Shown here: positions 1 to 7,093 of the stretch, piece by piece
Layout: each line of letters opens with the position of its first letter
How positions within the stretch are numbered: position 1 is the first letter of the stretch
From: S012-113 sp965368405
GTDB taxonomy: Bacteria > Bacteroidota > Bacteroidia > Cytophagales > Cyclobacteriaceae
DNA length: 8,878 nt
Reading direction: 5' to 3'
NCBI GenBank assembly: GCA_965368405.1
Contig: CBDUMS010000111.1
Location: 1-8,878, forward strand
Notes under the pieces: model-generated
Told to the model about the DNA's origin: nothing
What the model saw: the letters and a program-made list of their open reading frames with translations, nothing else
Database searches by the model: none
Translations under genes and position numbers: made by a program

Positions 1-125
1 ACTTGTATATCATCATCGAAATTATTGATTGATAATAGGGCGGCTTTAGGAACTATACGCGTTAAGCTTGCTTAGTTGAAGACAACTAAGTGCAAAATGT
101 TTCTGTTATAAGAAGCTTATTTAAC
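1..125. other. Left edge: no supportable gene
   Basis: Three short open stretches touch the left edge and none can be chosen. A plus-strand frame is open from base 1 to a TAG at 73-75. Another plus frame runs from base 3 to a TGA at 30-32. On the minus strand, an ATG pair at 16-11 could begin a gene running out of the window, and a different minus frame is open but has no start codon. No known C-terminal or N-terminal motif is recognisable in any of them. The only clear structure is the hairpin at 71-90. Confidence 0.4.
71..90. terminator. Perfect 8-bp hairpin, possible weak terminator
   Basis: CTTAGTTG (71-78) and CAACTAAG (83-90) form a perfect 8-bp stem with a 4-base AAGA loop, 35 bases beyond the stop of the minus-strand propeller gene. 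On the plus strand two further G-U pairs are possible at its base. Neither strand has a clean T-run after the stem: the plus side reads TGCAAAATGTTTCTG and the minus side CAAGCTTAACG. It could end transcription of the minus-strand gene, or of an unseen plus-strand gene entering from the left. It is flanked by two AAGCTT palindromes (64-69 and 113-118) that could pair with each other and enclose it. The structure is seen directly; the terminator role is inferred. Confidence 0.4.
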
Positions 126-995
126 TTATTCGTTAACTACGATCGCTAATAGATTACCCGTTGGGCTAACGGCTATTCGAGTAAAATCGCTGATGCCATA
201 GTCGCTAAGGTTAGCCATTTCTACCCAATCTTTATCCTTCGCAGGGTCGAACTTGTACAAACGTTTGCCATCGCCCATTATGAGGATGCTGCTATTTGTC
301 CAGGTATAATACTGAGAGTTTTTTAATGACTTAAGCAACTCCGTAGTTTCATTAGTTTCGGTATTTAATTCCATTACCTTCCAGTTATGTTGATCACCAA
401 GATCCACATAGGTCATATGGGTAGGATTATTCGGAATCAGCTGAAGTGTTGTACCTGGATGATTAGCTATTGATGTTGACTTATCGCTTGGTAAATCAAC
501 AATCTTTAACTTATTAGGCTCACCGACTACAAATACACCAAGTTTATTGTCATTAATCCAGCAATGATACCCAATAGGATGCTCTTTAGTCACCTTCTGT
601 GGCACGGCTCCTTGCAGAGGGTATTTCCATAAGAATTGTTTCCCATCACGCTCCAATATGATACAGCTAAAGTACTTCCCGTCGGGTGTAACGGTAGGGC
701 TATATTCACTATTTGGTGTGAATGTTAAACGACGCTCATTACCCGCCTGTATATTATAGCGGTAAATATCGGTTTGTCCAAAGCCATCATCCGATGAATA
801 AAGTAGACTTTGTCCATCTGGCAGGAAAAATGGTTGGTTATCGTAGCCGGGGGAATTGGTGATGTTTCTCGGGTTGCTTAAACTAAATTGATCTTGATCA
901 ATATTAAAATTAAACAGATATATATCTGTTCCATCTTGTGCATAAGCAGCACTGCCAACCAGAATTAATAATGCTAAAAAATGTTGTTTCCTCAT
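126..995 (-). CDS. Secreted TolB-like PD40 beta-propeller protein
   Basis: This encodes a 289-residue exported protein. Residues 1-19 are a signal peptide (basic MRK, hydrophobic LALLILVG, AYA cleavage site before Gln20). The mature part carries WD40-like PD40 repeats of the kind found in TolB. The clearest lie at about residues 50-80 (NQPFFLPDGQSLLYSS, then DIYRYN) and 95-128 (YSPTVTPDGKYFSC). A degenerate copy is near 268-286 (FTRIAVSPTGNLLAIV). The repeat pattern indicates a beta-propeller, normally a protein- or ligand-binding platform. It lacks the separate N-terminal domain of true TolB and is shorter, so TolB function should not be assumed. No catalytic residues are evident. The ATG at 995 is favoured because the signal peptide starts there. 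The gene is divergent from holA and appears monocistronic, with a good TAnnTTTG box upstream. Periplasmic or outer-membrane-associated location is likely; the partner is unknown. Confidence 0.85.
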   Translation of the reverse strand: MRKQHFLALLILVGSAAYAQDGTDIYLFNFNIDQDQFSLSNPRNITNSPGYDNQPFFLPDGQSLLYSSDDGFGQTDIYRYNIQAGNERRLTFTPNSEYSPTVTPDGKYFSCIILERDGKQFLWKYPLQGAVPQKVTKEHPIGYHCWINDNKLGVFVVGEPNKLKIVDLPSDKSTSIANHPGTTLQLIPNNPTHMTYVDLGDQHNWKVMELNTETNETTELLKSLKNSQYYTWTNSSILIMGDGKRLYKFDPAKDKDWVEMANLSDYGISDFTRIAVSPTGNLLAIVVNE

Positions 996-1026
996 TATAA
1001 ATTAAAATTTAACATCCTAAAGATAC

Positions 1027-1052
1027 CAAAGTTATCAATTGCTTTCTTACAA
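1027..1052 (-). promoter_or_regulatory. Candidate Bacteroidota promoter for the propeller gene
   Basis: Read on the minus strand, TAACTTTG (1034-1027) matches the Bacteroidota -7 consensus TAnnTTTG perfectly. A TTG (1052-1050) lies 15 bases upstream, slightly closer than the usual spacing for the -33 element. Transcription would begin near base 1020, giving a leader of about 25 bases before the ATG at 995. That leader is A/T-rich and has no Shine-Dalgarno sequence. The -7 match is direct; the activity is inferred. Confidence 0.55.
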
Positions 1053-1073
1053 CATATAACTTTTCTATAATTG
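1039..1073 (+). promoter_or_regulatory. Candidate promoter for holA and following genes
   Basis: TATAATTG (1066-1073) matches five of the six fixed positions of the Bacteroidota -7 box TAnnTTTG. A TTG at 1039-1041 lies 24 bases upstream, a little beyond the usual spacing. Transcription from here would start near 1080, just ahead of the ATG at 1095. It interleaves with the opposing promoter, so the two may compete for polymerase. The match is imperfect. Confidence 0.35.
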
Positions 1074-1094
1074 TTCTTTATCTACACAAATTTC

Positions 1095-2111
1095 ATGCCT
1101 GCAACAGAAATACTAAATAATCTTAAAGAAAATAAAATAAATCCTATTTATTTTTTGCAGGGAGAGGAGTCTTTTTACATTGATCAGGTCAGTGATTATA
1201 TAGAAGACAATCTGCTAAGTGAAGCCGAGAAAGGATTTAATCTTACCATAATGTATGGCAGGGATAGTAAGATGCATGAAGTGCTTACGAATGCCAAGCG
1301 GTTTCCTATGATGGCCGAAAGGCAAGTTGTTATTGTTAAAGAAGCACACCTCTTGCCAGATTTTAAGAACAAAGAAGGTAGAGCGCTATTAGAAGCATAC
1401 GTAAACAACCCATTGCCCAGTACAATCCTTGTTTTTTGCTATAAATATGGCAAACTCGATGGTAAAACTACGTTGGCAAAGGCAATAAAAAAGAATGCAG
1501 CGGTGCTTACGGCCGAACGATTAAGGGAATATCAAGTCCCAGAATGGATAAACCGTTATTTAGCGGCTAAAGGGTTTCGGATAACCGAATTGGCCACTAG
1601 AATTATTGCTGATCATATTGGGAATAATCTGGAGCGACTTTCGAATGAGATCAGCAAATTGCTCATTAATCTGGAAGAGGGGTCGGTTATTGATGATAAG
1701 CTCGTAGAAAAAAATATTGGTATAAGTAAAGAATACAGTGTTTTCGAACTGCAAAACGCGATATTGATGCGCGATAAGTTAAAGGCAAATAGAATTATCA
1801 AATACTTTGGCGCAAACCCAAAAGACCATCACCCCATCCCTATTATTGCTCTGATCTATACATTATTCAACAAAATTTTACTCGTTCATCAAAGTAAGGA
1901 TAAGTCACCCCAGAATTTAGCAAAGCTTTTAAAAGTAAATCCATATTTTGTTAAAGATTACCTAACGGGTGCCCGCAATTATCCGTATTATTCAGTAATG
2001 ACAAATATTCAGCATGTTTATCAGGCCGATCTGGAAATAAAAGGAGTAGATAGCCCTTCTTTAACTGGAGAAAACATACTAAGGCAGCTTGTTTTTAAGT
2101 TAATACACTAG
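1095..2111 (+). CDS. holA: DNA polymerase III delta subunit (clamp loader)
   Basis: Delta is the clamp-loader subunit that opens the beta sliding clamp so that it can be placed on primed DNA; it acts in the cytoplasm at the replication fork. From the ATG at 1095 it is 338 residues, a normal length for the family. Visible hallmarks are the N-terminal motif NPIYFLQGEESFYID (residues 16-30), which sits where the degenerate P-loop of delta lies, and FPMMAERQVVIVKEA (70-84). Later come the mid-region GNNLERLSNEISKL (176-189), the collar-domain entry EYSVFELQNAI (213-223) and ADLEIKG near the C terminus (311-317). A TTG at 1071 would add eight residues, but it falls inside the candidate -7 promoter box and those residues do not resemble the family, so the ATG is preferred. 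The TPR gene begins 15 bp after the stop, suggesting co-transcription. Confidence 0.93.
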   Translation: MPATEILNNLKENKINPIYFLQGEESFYIDQVSDYIEDNLLSEAEKGFNLTIMYGRDSKMHEVLTNAKRFPMMAERQVVIVKEAHLLPDFKNKEGRALLEAYVNNPLPSTILVFCYKYGKLDGKTTLAKAIKKNAAVLTAERLREYQVPEWINRYLAAKGFRITELATRIIADHIGNNLERLSNEISKLLINLEEGSVIDDKLVEKNIGISKEYSVFELQNAILMRDKLKANRIIKYFGANPKDHHPIPIIALIYTLFNKILLVHQSKDKSPQNLAKLLKVNPYFVKDYLTGARNYPYYSVMTNIQHVYQADLEIKGVDSPSLTGENILRQLVFKLIH

Positions 2112-2126
2112 ATATTACAGTATAGA

Positions 2127-5100
2127 ATGTTTATCCGAAATCTCATTATTTTTTTATTCTGCTTTTCCCATAGTTACGGTGCACACGCACAGGCAACGGT
2201 ATCGCAAAACTCAAGCAATGTGCTTTTTGAAACCGGGAAATATTTGATGGATGAAAACAACTTTGGTGGTGCTCGCGACTATTTTCAACAGTATTTACAT
2301 ACCCAGGATGATACCTATGCTATAGAAGCCGAATACTATGATGCCTTATGTGCCTTAAAACTTTACCATCTCGATGGTGAAAAGTTAATTCAGGATTTCA
2401 TTCGAGAGCACCCAAATTCTCCTCAAAGTGGTTTGGCGTACCTGGAAATGGGAGAATACTTTTTTCAGGATCGAAAATATAAGGAAGCAATAACTTACCT
2501 CGCAAAAGTAGACCAAAAAGTAATCGACAAAAGCAATAAGGCGGTGGTCCAATACAAACTAGGCTATAGCTATTTCGCAACTAAAAACTTCACCAAAGCA
2601 CTCACAGAGTTCAATAAAGTAAAGAAATCATCAAGTTCATTTAAAGGGCCAGCTCATTATTATGCCGGGTTTATTGAATACGATCAGGCTGATTATGCGG
2701 CTGCTCTAAAGGATTATCTTTTTATTGAGAAAGACAAAGCATTTGCCACGTCTGTTCCTTATATGATAACATCGATCTATTATAAGTCGCAGCAGTATGC
2801 TGAACTCATAAAATACACGAAGCCGATTTTAGACGGTGATTCTCGTACACAACAAAAGGGTCAGATGAGTATATTACTAAGTGAAGCGTATTTCGAAACC
2901 GAAAAGTATTCTGACGCTTATTACTATTTTTCTGAAGCATATAAAACTGAAAAATTCACGGCACAATCGGTATATCACTTTGGAATAGCAGCTGCGAATA
3001 CGGGTAATACAGAGAGAGCGATGCAGCTTCTGAAATCAATTGCAGGCCAAGGAAACAAAGTAGGGGCGATGGCCTCTTTTGCATTGGGTAAGCTTTATCT
3101 CAAGGTGGATAACCCTGAATTTGCCTTTACTGCCTTTAAATCGGTCAGTGATAATAAATTTGCAGGAGATCTAAAGGAAGAGGCCGCTATAACGTCGGGT
3201 AAACTAGCGTATACTCTGGGGCGTTATTCTGAATCAATTACACTATTAACAGCATTTAGATCAGATTTCCCTTTGAGCCAATATACAGCAGTGGCCGATG
3301 ATATATTAGCACAAGCTTTCGTTAATACCAGAAATTATAAACCTGCACTGGATTATATTAATTCCTTAGAGCAGAAATCAGAAACAATACGAAGAGCCTA
3401 TCAGCAGGCAACCTTTCATTATGGGGTAGATTATTATAACGACCGAGAGTTTACCCAGGCGATATCATATTTTGAGCAATCTTTATCGCAACCCATAGAA
3501 AATTCATATTCTTTGAAAGCCAATTTATGGCTAGCTGAGGCTTACTCAATCGGTAGAAGGTACGAATTAGCACTTCCTTATTATAATGCAGCGATAAAAA
3601 TAGGTAGGGATGCCGATACAGATGGTTACTGGAAGGCCCGCTATGGTCGCGGTTATGCCCTCTACAATACGGCCAAGTACAGCGATGCCTTAATTGATTT
3701 TAAGTCCTATGTAAATAGTGTTGGTGAAGAGGATATCAATTTTGGCGATGCTTTGGTTAGGTTGGCGGACTGTTATTATGTTGGGAAAGATTATAATAGC
3801 GCGATTAAATACTTCGGAGATGCCATTCGCAGCAATATTGTTGAGAAGGATTATGCCTATTATCAGGCTGGCGTAATCTATGGAATATTAGATAGGTCTG
3901 GAGATGCAATACGATATCTCGATCGTGTTATTAATGTATACGTTTCTTCGGCTTTTTACGATGATGCACTGTTTGACAAGGGATTAATTCATTTGAAAAA
4001 AGAGCGTTACGATGAAGCCATTGCTACTTTCGATAAGTTGATTTCAGAAAAACCACGTAGCCCTTACGTGGCTTTCTCCCTTGAGCGCTCTGCTGTGGCC
4101 AACTTTAATTTGCGTAATTACGATCAAACTGTACTTCTGTATAAGCAGTTTATTGAGAAATATCCCAACAGCCCCGGAATTAGCGACGCATTAATAGGAT
4201 TGCAGGAATCACTTCGTTTGCAGGGGAATGGACCGGAATTTGAACAAATATTAGCTGATTTCAGAAAGGAAAATCCGGATATCAGCGGACTTGAAAAAGT
4301 AGAGTTTGAATCACTAAAAGGGCTGTATAATAGCCAACAGTACGAAAAAGCAGCTCAAGGGCTTGCGAGCTTCCTAAGTGCATATCCTAACGATTTCAAT
4401 ACTAATGAAGTAAAGTATCTTCTTGCAGAATCGCTATACCGGGTCAATCGAACAGATTCGGCCTTATCCGTTTATTATGAGTTATATAAAGAGGGTGGCG
4501 AAAGTCGTCTTCACAGAATTTCAGAGCGCATCGCGGATATTGAGTTTGAGAATCTTAATTATAATGCATCGAATAGATTCTATCGTGAGCTCTCGGAAAT
4601 AGCCATAAGCAATAACCAGAAACTAAGAAGCTGGATGGGCCTAATGAACGGATATTTTGAGCAGGCGAATTATGATTCTACATTATATTATATCGATCTA
4701 TTAATTGAAAATGGAGGTAGTCGAAATGACTTTATTGTTGCGGCAACACTTAAGAAAGGACGAACACTCTTAAATTTAGGTCAGTTTGAAAATGCGCTAC
4801 TCAACTTTGAACGTACAACCGAGTTGGCAAAAGACAAGAATGGAGCAGAGGCTCAGTATTATATCGGTCTTATCCTACATCAGCAGGAAGATTACATAAA
4901 TTCGAATGAGGCACTATATGTTATTCCTGAGCAGTATGGTATATATTCAGAATGGCTCGATAAAGGCTTCCTATTAGTTTCTGAGAATTTTATTGCTATG
5001 AAAGAGTACTTTCAGGCAAAGGCTACTTTACAATCTATTATAGACAACTCTACTGATCCCAATACAGTACAATCGGCTACCGATCGGTACGAATATGTTA

Positions 5101-5189
5101 CTAATGAGGAGACTAAGGAAGTGAACCTTATACCAGATTCCTTAAACACTATTGAAATTGATACATCGTCTAATGGTCAAGGAAATTAA
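2127..5189 (+). CDS. Exported giant tetratricopeptide-repeat protein
   Basis: This is a 1020-residue protein with a signal peptide (residues 1-21, hydrophobic NLIIFLFCF, cleavage AHA before Gln22). No lipobox is visible: Cys12 lies inside the hydrophobic core. Almost all of the mature chain is helical TPR repeats, roughly 25 by eye, from about residue 33 to 980. Clear copies include 105-128 (AYLEMGEYFFQDRKYKEAITYL), 142-165, 465-492, 504-530, 540-568, 612-640 and 650-680, the last ending in the typical KYPNSP turn. A short polar tail follows. TPR arrays bind proteins, so a periplasmic or outer-membrane scaffold role is likely. I recall large TPR proteins in Bacteroidota being annotated as a putative component of the TonB system, which fits exbB/exbD nearby, but the mechanism is unknown. 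The gene follows holA by 15 bp and overlaps the barrel gene by 17 bp, implying translational coupling with the latter. No enzyme motif is seen. Confidence 0.9.
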   Translation: MFIRNLIIFLFCFSHSYGAHAQATVSQNSSNVLFETGKYLMDENNFGGARDYFQQYLHTQDDTYAIEAEYYDALCALKLYHLDGEKLIQDFIREHPNSPQSGLAYLEMGEYFFQDRKYKEAITYLAKVDQKVIDKSNKAVVQYKLGYSYFATKNFTKALTEFNKVKKSSSSFKGPAHYYAGFIEYDQADYAAALKDYLFIEKDKAFATSVPYMITSIYYKSQQYAELIKYTKPILDGDSRTQQKGQMSILLSEAYFETEKYSDAYYYFSEAYKTEKFTAQSVYHFGIAAANTGNTERAMQLLKSIAGQGNKVGAMASFALGKLYLKVDNPEFAFTAFKSVSDNKFAGDLKEEAAITSGKLAYTLGRYSESITLLTAFRSDFPLSQYTAVADDILAQAFVNTRNYKPALDYINSLEQKSETIRRAYQQATFHYGVDYYNDREFTQAISYFEQSLSQPIENSYSLKANLWLAEAYSIGRRYELALPYYNAAIKIGRDADTDGYWKARYGRGYALYNTAKYSDALIDFKSYVNSVGEEDINFGDALVRLADCYYVGKDYNSAIKYFGDAIRSNIVEKDYAYYQAGVIYGILDRSGDAIRYLDRVINVYVSSAFYDDALFDKGLIHLKKERYDEAIATFDKLISEKPRSPYVAFSLERSAVANFNLRNYDQTVLLYKQFIEKYPNSPGISDALIGLQESLRLQGNGPEFEQILADFRKENPDISGLEKVEFESLKGLYNSQQYEKAAQGLASFLSAYPNDFNTNEVKYLLAESLYRVNRTDSALSVYYELYKEGGESRLHRISERIADIEFENLNYNASNRFYRELSEIAISNNQKLRSWMGLMNGYFEQANYDSTLYYIDLLIENGGSRNDFIVAATLKKGRTLLNLGQFENALLNFERTTELAKDKNGAEAQYYIGLILHQQEDYINSNEALYVIPEQYGIYSEWLDKGFLLVSENFIAMKEYFQAKATLQSIIDNSTDPNTVQSATDRYEYVTNEETKEVNLIPDSLNTIEIDTSSNGQGN
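4053..4071. repeat. Inverted repeat inside the TPR gene
   Basis: CCACGTA (4053-4059) and TACGTGG (4065-4071) form a perfect 7-bp stem around a 5-base GCCCT loop. After one mismatch, three more A-T pairs extend the base. It lies in codons for the junction between two TPR repeats (about residues 643-649). On the plus strand it is followed only by GCTTTCTCCC, so it is a poor terminator. It may be accidental. Confidence 0.4.
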
Positions 5190-6849
5190 ATATTATCTTC
5201 TTATAGCATCGCTTTTAGTGGCTCTCAGTGTCGGTGCCCAGGAGAAATGGGAAAAGCCCGCTGGCGGTATAGAAAATGCCCAAGTGGTAATAGAAAAGGA
5301 TAAGGTGATTAGCCTTAGACCGGTATCAAGGAGATTTAAGGCGATTGATATAAGCGCTCCAACGGTTAAACCAATGGCGTTCCAATACAACTTTAGCGAA
5401 ATCAGTTATAGTTTGCCTTCACTTCAGGTTATCGTTCGTCCAAAAACAATGCGAAATACACCCTTAGAGAAATTCTACGGACTTACCGCCAAGATAGGAT
5501 ACGGAAATTATAATTCTCCCTATATACTGCTTAATGCGGGCAATAAGCGCAGCGATGAGTTTATGTTTAATATGTACTTCAACCATTATTCCTCAGGTAA
5601 AGGACCCATCGCCGATAAATTTAGCGGGCAGGGGCTAACCGCACTAGGATTGGATAGTAAGTATTTCCTTAATAATGTGGTGCTTTCGGGTAAGCTAGGT
5701 TTTACAAACCAGTCGTATAGCATGTATGGGTATGACCTTGCCCAGATTGAAGCTCCTGGCTTCAATCAAGAAGTGCATAAGCAAAAACTGAATCAGTTTA
5801 ATGTAGCTTTAAAAATGGCTGATAATAATACCAAAAACGATAGCGATCAATCGCTTGAACTTAAGGCCAACTATTTATCTAACAATCATAATACCAGTGA
5901 GTTTTTGTTTGATGTTAACTACGATCTTTATTGGCAACTAGCAAAAGAATGGCAACTAGATTTAGATGCGAGCTATTCACTTGCGAATCAGGATGATGCT
6001 GTCGGGAATTCTTTAAATCGAAATTTTGTACGATTAAGCCCTAAAATAAGCTATTTATGGTCTCCGTTCACTTTTGTAGCTGGACTAGAAGGGTTTTACC
6101 AAAACGACCCTCAGGATCTAAACGAAGGAAAGTTCTATGTATACCCGGTGCTTGGAGCGAGCTATGAATTAGCTAAAAATCACACCCTAAATCTTACTTA
6201 CGCTGGAAATATAGAACGCTTAAGTCTTAAACAATTATACCGTGACAATCTATACCTGGATAGTACAGTCGTAGCAAATAATAACATTAATGATGTTTCT
6301 ATAGATTTTGGACTAAAAGGGAAAATTACAGAAAGGTTTGGTTATGCCTTGAGCTACAATTATTTACATTTTAAACGATTAATGTTTTTTGATAATAATG
6401 CTTTGGATACGGCCCGCTTTGGTTTGGTATTTGATAATGGAGGAGCTGTAAACAATAGAATTTCTGGAAACGCTAAGTTCATGGTAAACAAAAACCTCGA
6501 CCTGTCACTGTCTGCAGCCATAAATAATTACACAACAGTAGACCAGGCCGAAGCATGGCACAAACCTCGATTCGAAACAGACTTCACCACGAATATTTAT
6601 CTCCTCGATAAATTAAGAATCAGGCTGACTTATTTCTTGCTCGAAGGAATTAAAGCCAGAGATAGTACTGCTCAAACAATCAGCCTAAATACGGTACATG
6701 ATTTAAATATAGGAGCAGATCTTTCATTTACCGACCGAGCTGGATTATTCCTCGAACTGAGGAATATATTTGGAGGAAACTACCAGATCTATAATAATTA
6801 CCCGGTTCGAGGCTTTCAAGTTCTTGGCGGCTTCTCGTATAAATTCTAA
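5173..6849 (+). CDS. Outer-membrane beta-barrel protein, function unknown
   Basis: From the ATG at 5173 this is 558 residues. A signal peptide covers about residues 1-22 (basic MVKEIK, hydrophobic YYLLIASLLVALSV, cleavage near GA before Gln23). A short mature N-terminal segment contains IENAQVVIEKDKVISL. The rest alternates polar and aromatic/hydrophobic residues in the style of transmembrane beta-strands, with Asn/Asp/Gly turns. Examples are GLTAKIGYGNYNSPYILLNAG, NVVLSGKLGFTNQSYSMYGY and HTLNLTYAGN. It ends in GGFSYKF with a terminal Phe, the usual BAM targeting signal. No TonB box or plug domain is apparent, so it does not look like a complete TonB-dependent receptor, although automatic annotation may call it one. 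TTG codons at 5152 and 5158 would extend it, but the ATG places the signal peptide properly. The start overlaps the TPR stop by 17 bp, so the two proteins are probably made together and may form a complex. Substrate is unknown. Confidence 0.85.
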   Translation: MVKEIKYYLLIASLLVALSVGAQEKWEKPAGGIENAQVVIEKDKVISLRPVSRRFKAIDISAPTVKPMAFQYNFSEISYSLPSLQVIVRPKTMRNTPLEKFYGLTAKIGYGNYNSPYILLNAGNKRSDEFMFNMYFNHYSSGKGPIADKFSGQGLTALGLDSKYFLNNVVLSGKLGFTNQSYSMYGYDLAQIEAPGFNQEVHKQKLNQFNVALKMADNNTKNDSDQSLELKANYLSNNHNTSEFLFDVNYDLYWQLAKEWQLDLDASYSLANQDDAVGNSLNRNFVRLSPKISYLWSPFTFVAGLEGFYQNDPQDLNEGKFYVYPVLGASYELAKNHTLNLTYAGNIERLSLKQLYRDNLYLDSTVVANNNINDVSIDFGLKGKITERFGYALSYNYLHFKRLMFFDNNALDTARFGLVFDNGGAVNNRISGNAKFMVNKNLDLSLSAAINNYTTVDQAEAWHKPRFETDFTTNIYLLDKLRIRLTYFLLEGIKARDSTAQTISLNTVHDLNIGADLSFTDRAGLFLELRNIFGGNYQIYNNYPVRGFQVLGGFSYKF

Positions 6850-7093
6850 TCTTTTAAGGAAGGTTTCTCATGCATTGGGCGGAGACTCCTATTGTAAATC
6901 ATTATTATACAGGCATTTACGTTACATTGTCGTTACTGGAAGCAACGCCTATTAGCCGTTCGAAGTGAAATGCGGTTGGGATAACTATACTTGGACGTTA
7001 ATGAGCAATGATTTTATATTCTTGTACAATTTCATATTCCAACATGAATTAACTACTTTTAATTTATTGAAACGTAAAACAAAGCCTTAAATC
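6850..7093. other. 244-bp intergenic gap between barrel and SPOR genes
   Basis: No gene is supported here. An ATG-started plus frame (6870-6968, 32 codons) and a 15-codon minus frame (7045-6998) have no recognisable motif. The gap holds a direct repeat CGTTAC (6920-6925 and 6931-6936) with 11-bp periodicity. It also holds an imperfect 7-bp hairpin with one mismatch (CGTTACT at 6931-6937 against AGCAACG at 6941-6947), which lacks a T-run. A weak promoter candidate lies further right. The region probably separates two transcription units. Confidence 0.5.
6991..7024 (+). promoter_or_regulatory. Weak promoter candidate for the SPOR-exbB-exbD group
   Basis: TATTCTTG (7017-7024) matches five of six fixed positions of the Bacteroidota -7 box TAnnTTTG. 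A TTG at 6991-6993 lies 23 bases upstream, at the upper end of the accepted spacing. Transcription would start near 7031, giving a leader of about 60 bases before the ATG at 7094. In A/T-rich DNA such matches arise by chance, so the call is tentative. Confidence 0.3.

Noticed and set aside
1071..1094. TTG start giving holA eight extra residues
   Set aside because: The TTG lies inside the candidate -7 promoter box, the added residues are not family-like, and the ATG at 1095 begins a typical delta N terminus.
1196..1801. Minus-strand open frames within holA
   Set aside because: They are antisense to a clear coding gene, have no recognisable domain and overlap each other; they are shadows of holA.
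2398..2580. Minus-strand 60-codon frame inside the TPR gene
   Set aside because: It is antisense to well-formed TPR repeats and its protein is Cys/Pro-rich with no motif.
5152..5172. TTG starts extending the barrel protein upstream
   Set aside because: They would put seven or fewer extra residues before a signal peptide that is already complete from the ATG at 5173.
5193..5390. Minus-strand 65-codon frame inside the barrel gene
   Set aside because: It is antisense to the signal peptide and first part of the barrel protein; its hydrophobic character is a by-product of that coding sequence.
6770..6955. Plus-strand 61-codon frame crossing the barrel gene stop
   Set aside because: Half of it lies out of frame inside the barrel gene, and the remainder shows no motif or start signal.
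6958..6964. GTTCGAA resembling a tRNA T-loop
   Set aside because: The flanking bases do not pair into a T-stem and no acceptor, D or anticodon arm can be found around it.
6998..7045. Minus-strand 15-codon peptide (MLEYEIVQEYKIIAH)
   Set aside because: The first residues faintly resemble some small domain proteins, but the frame ends after 15 codons and has no promoter match.
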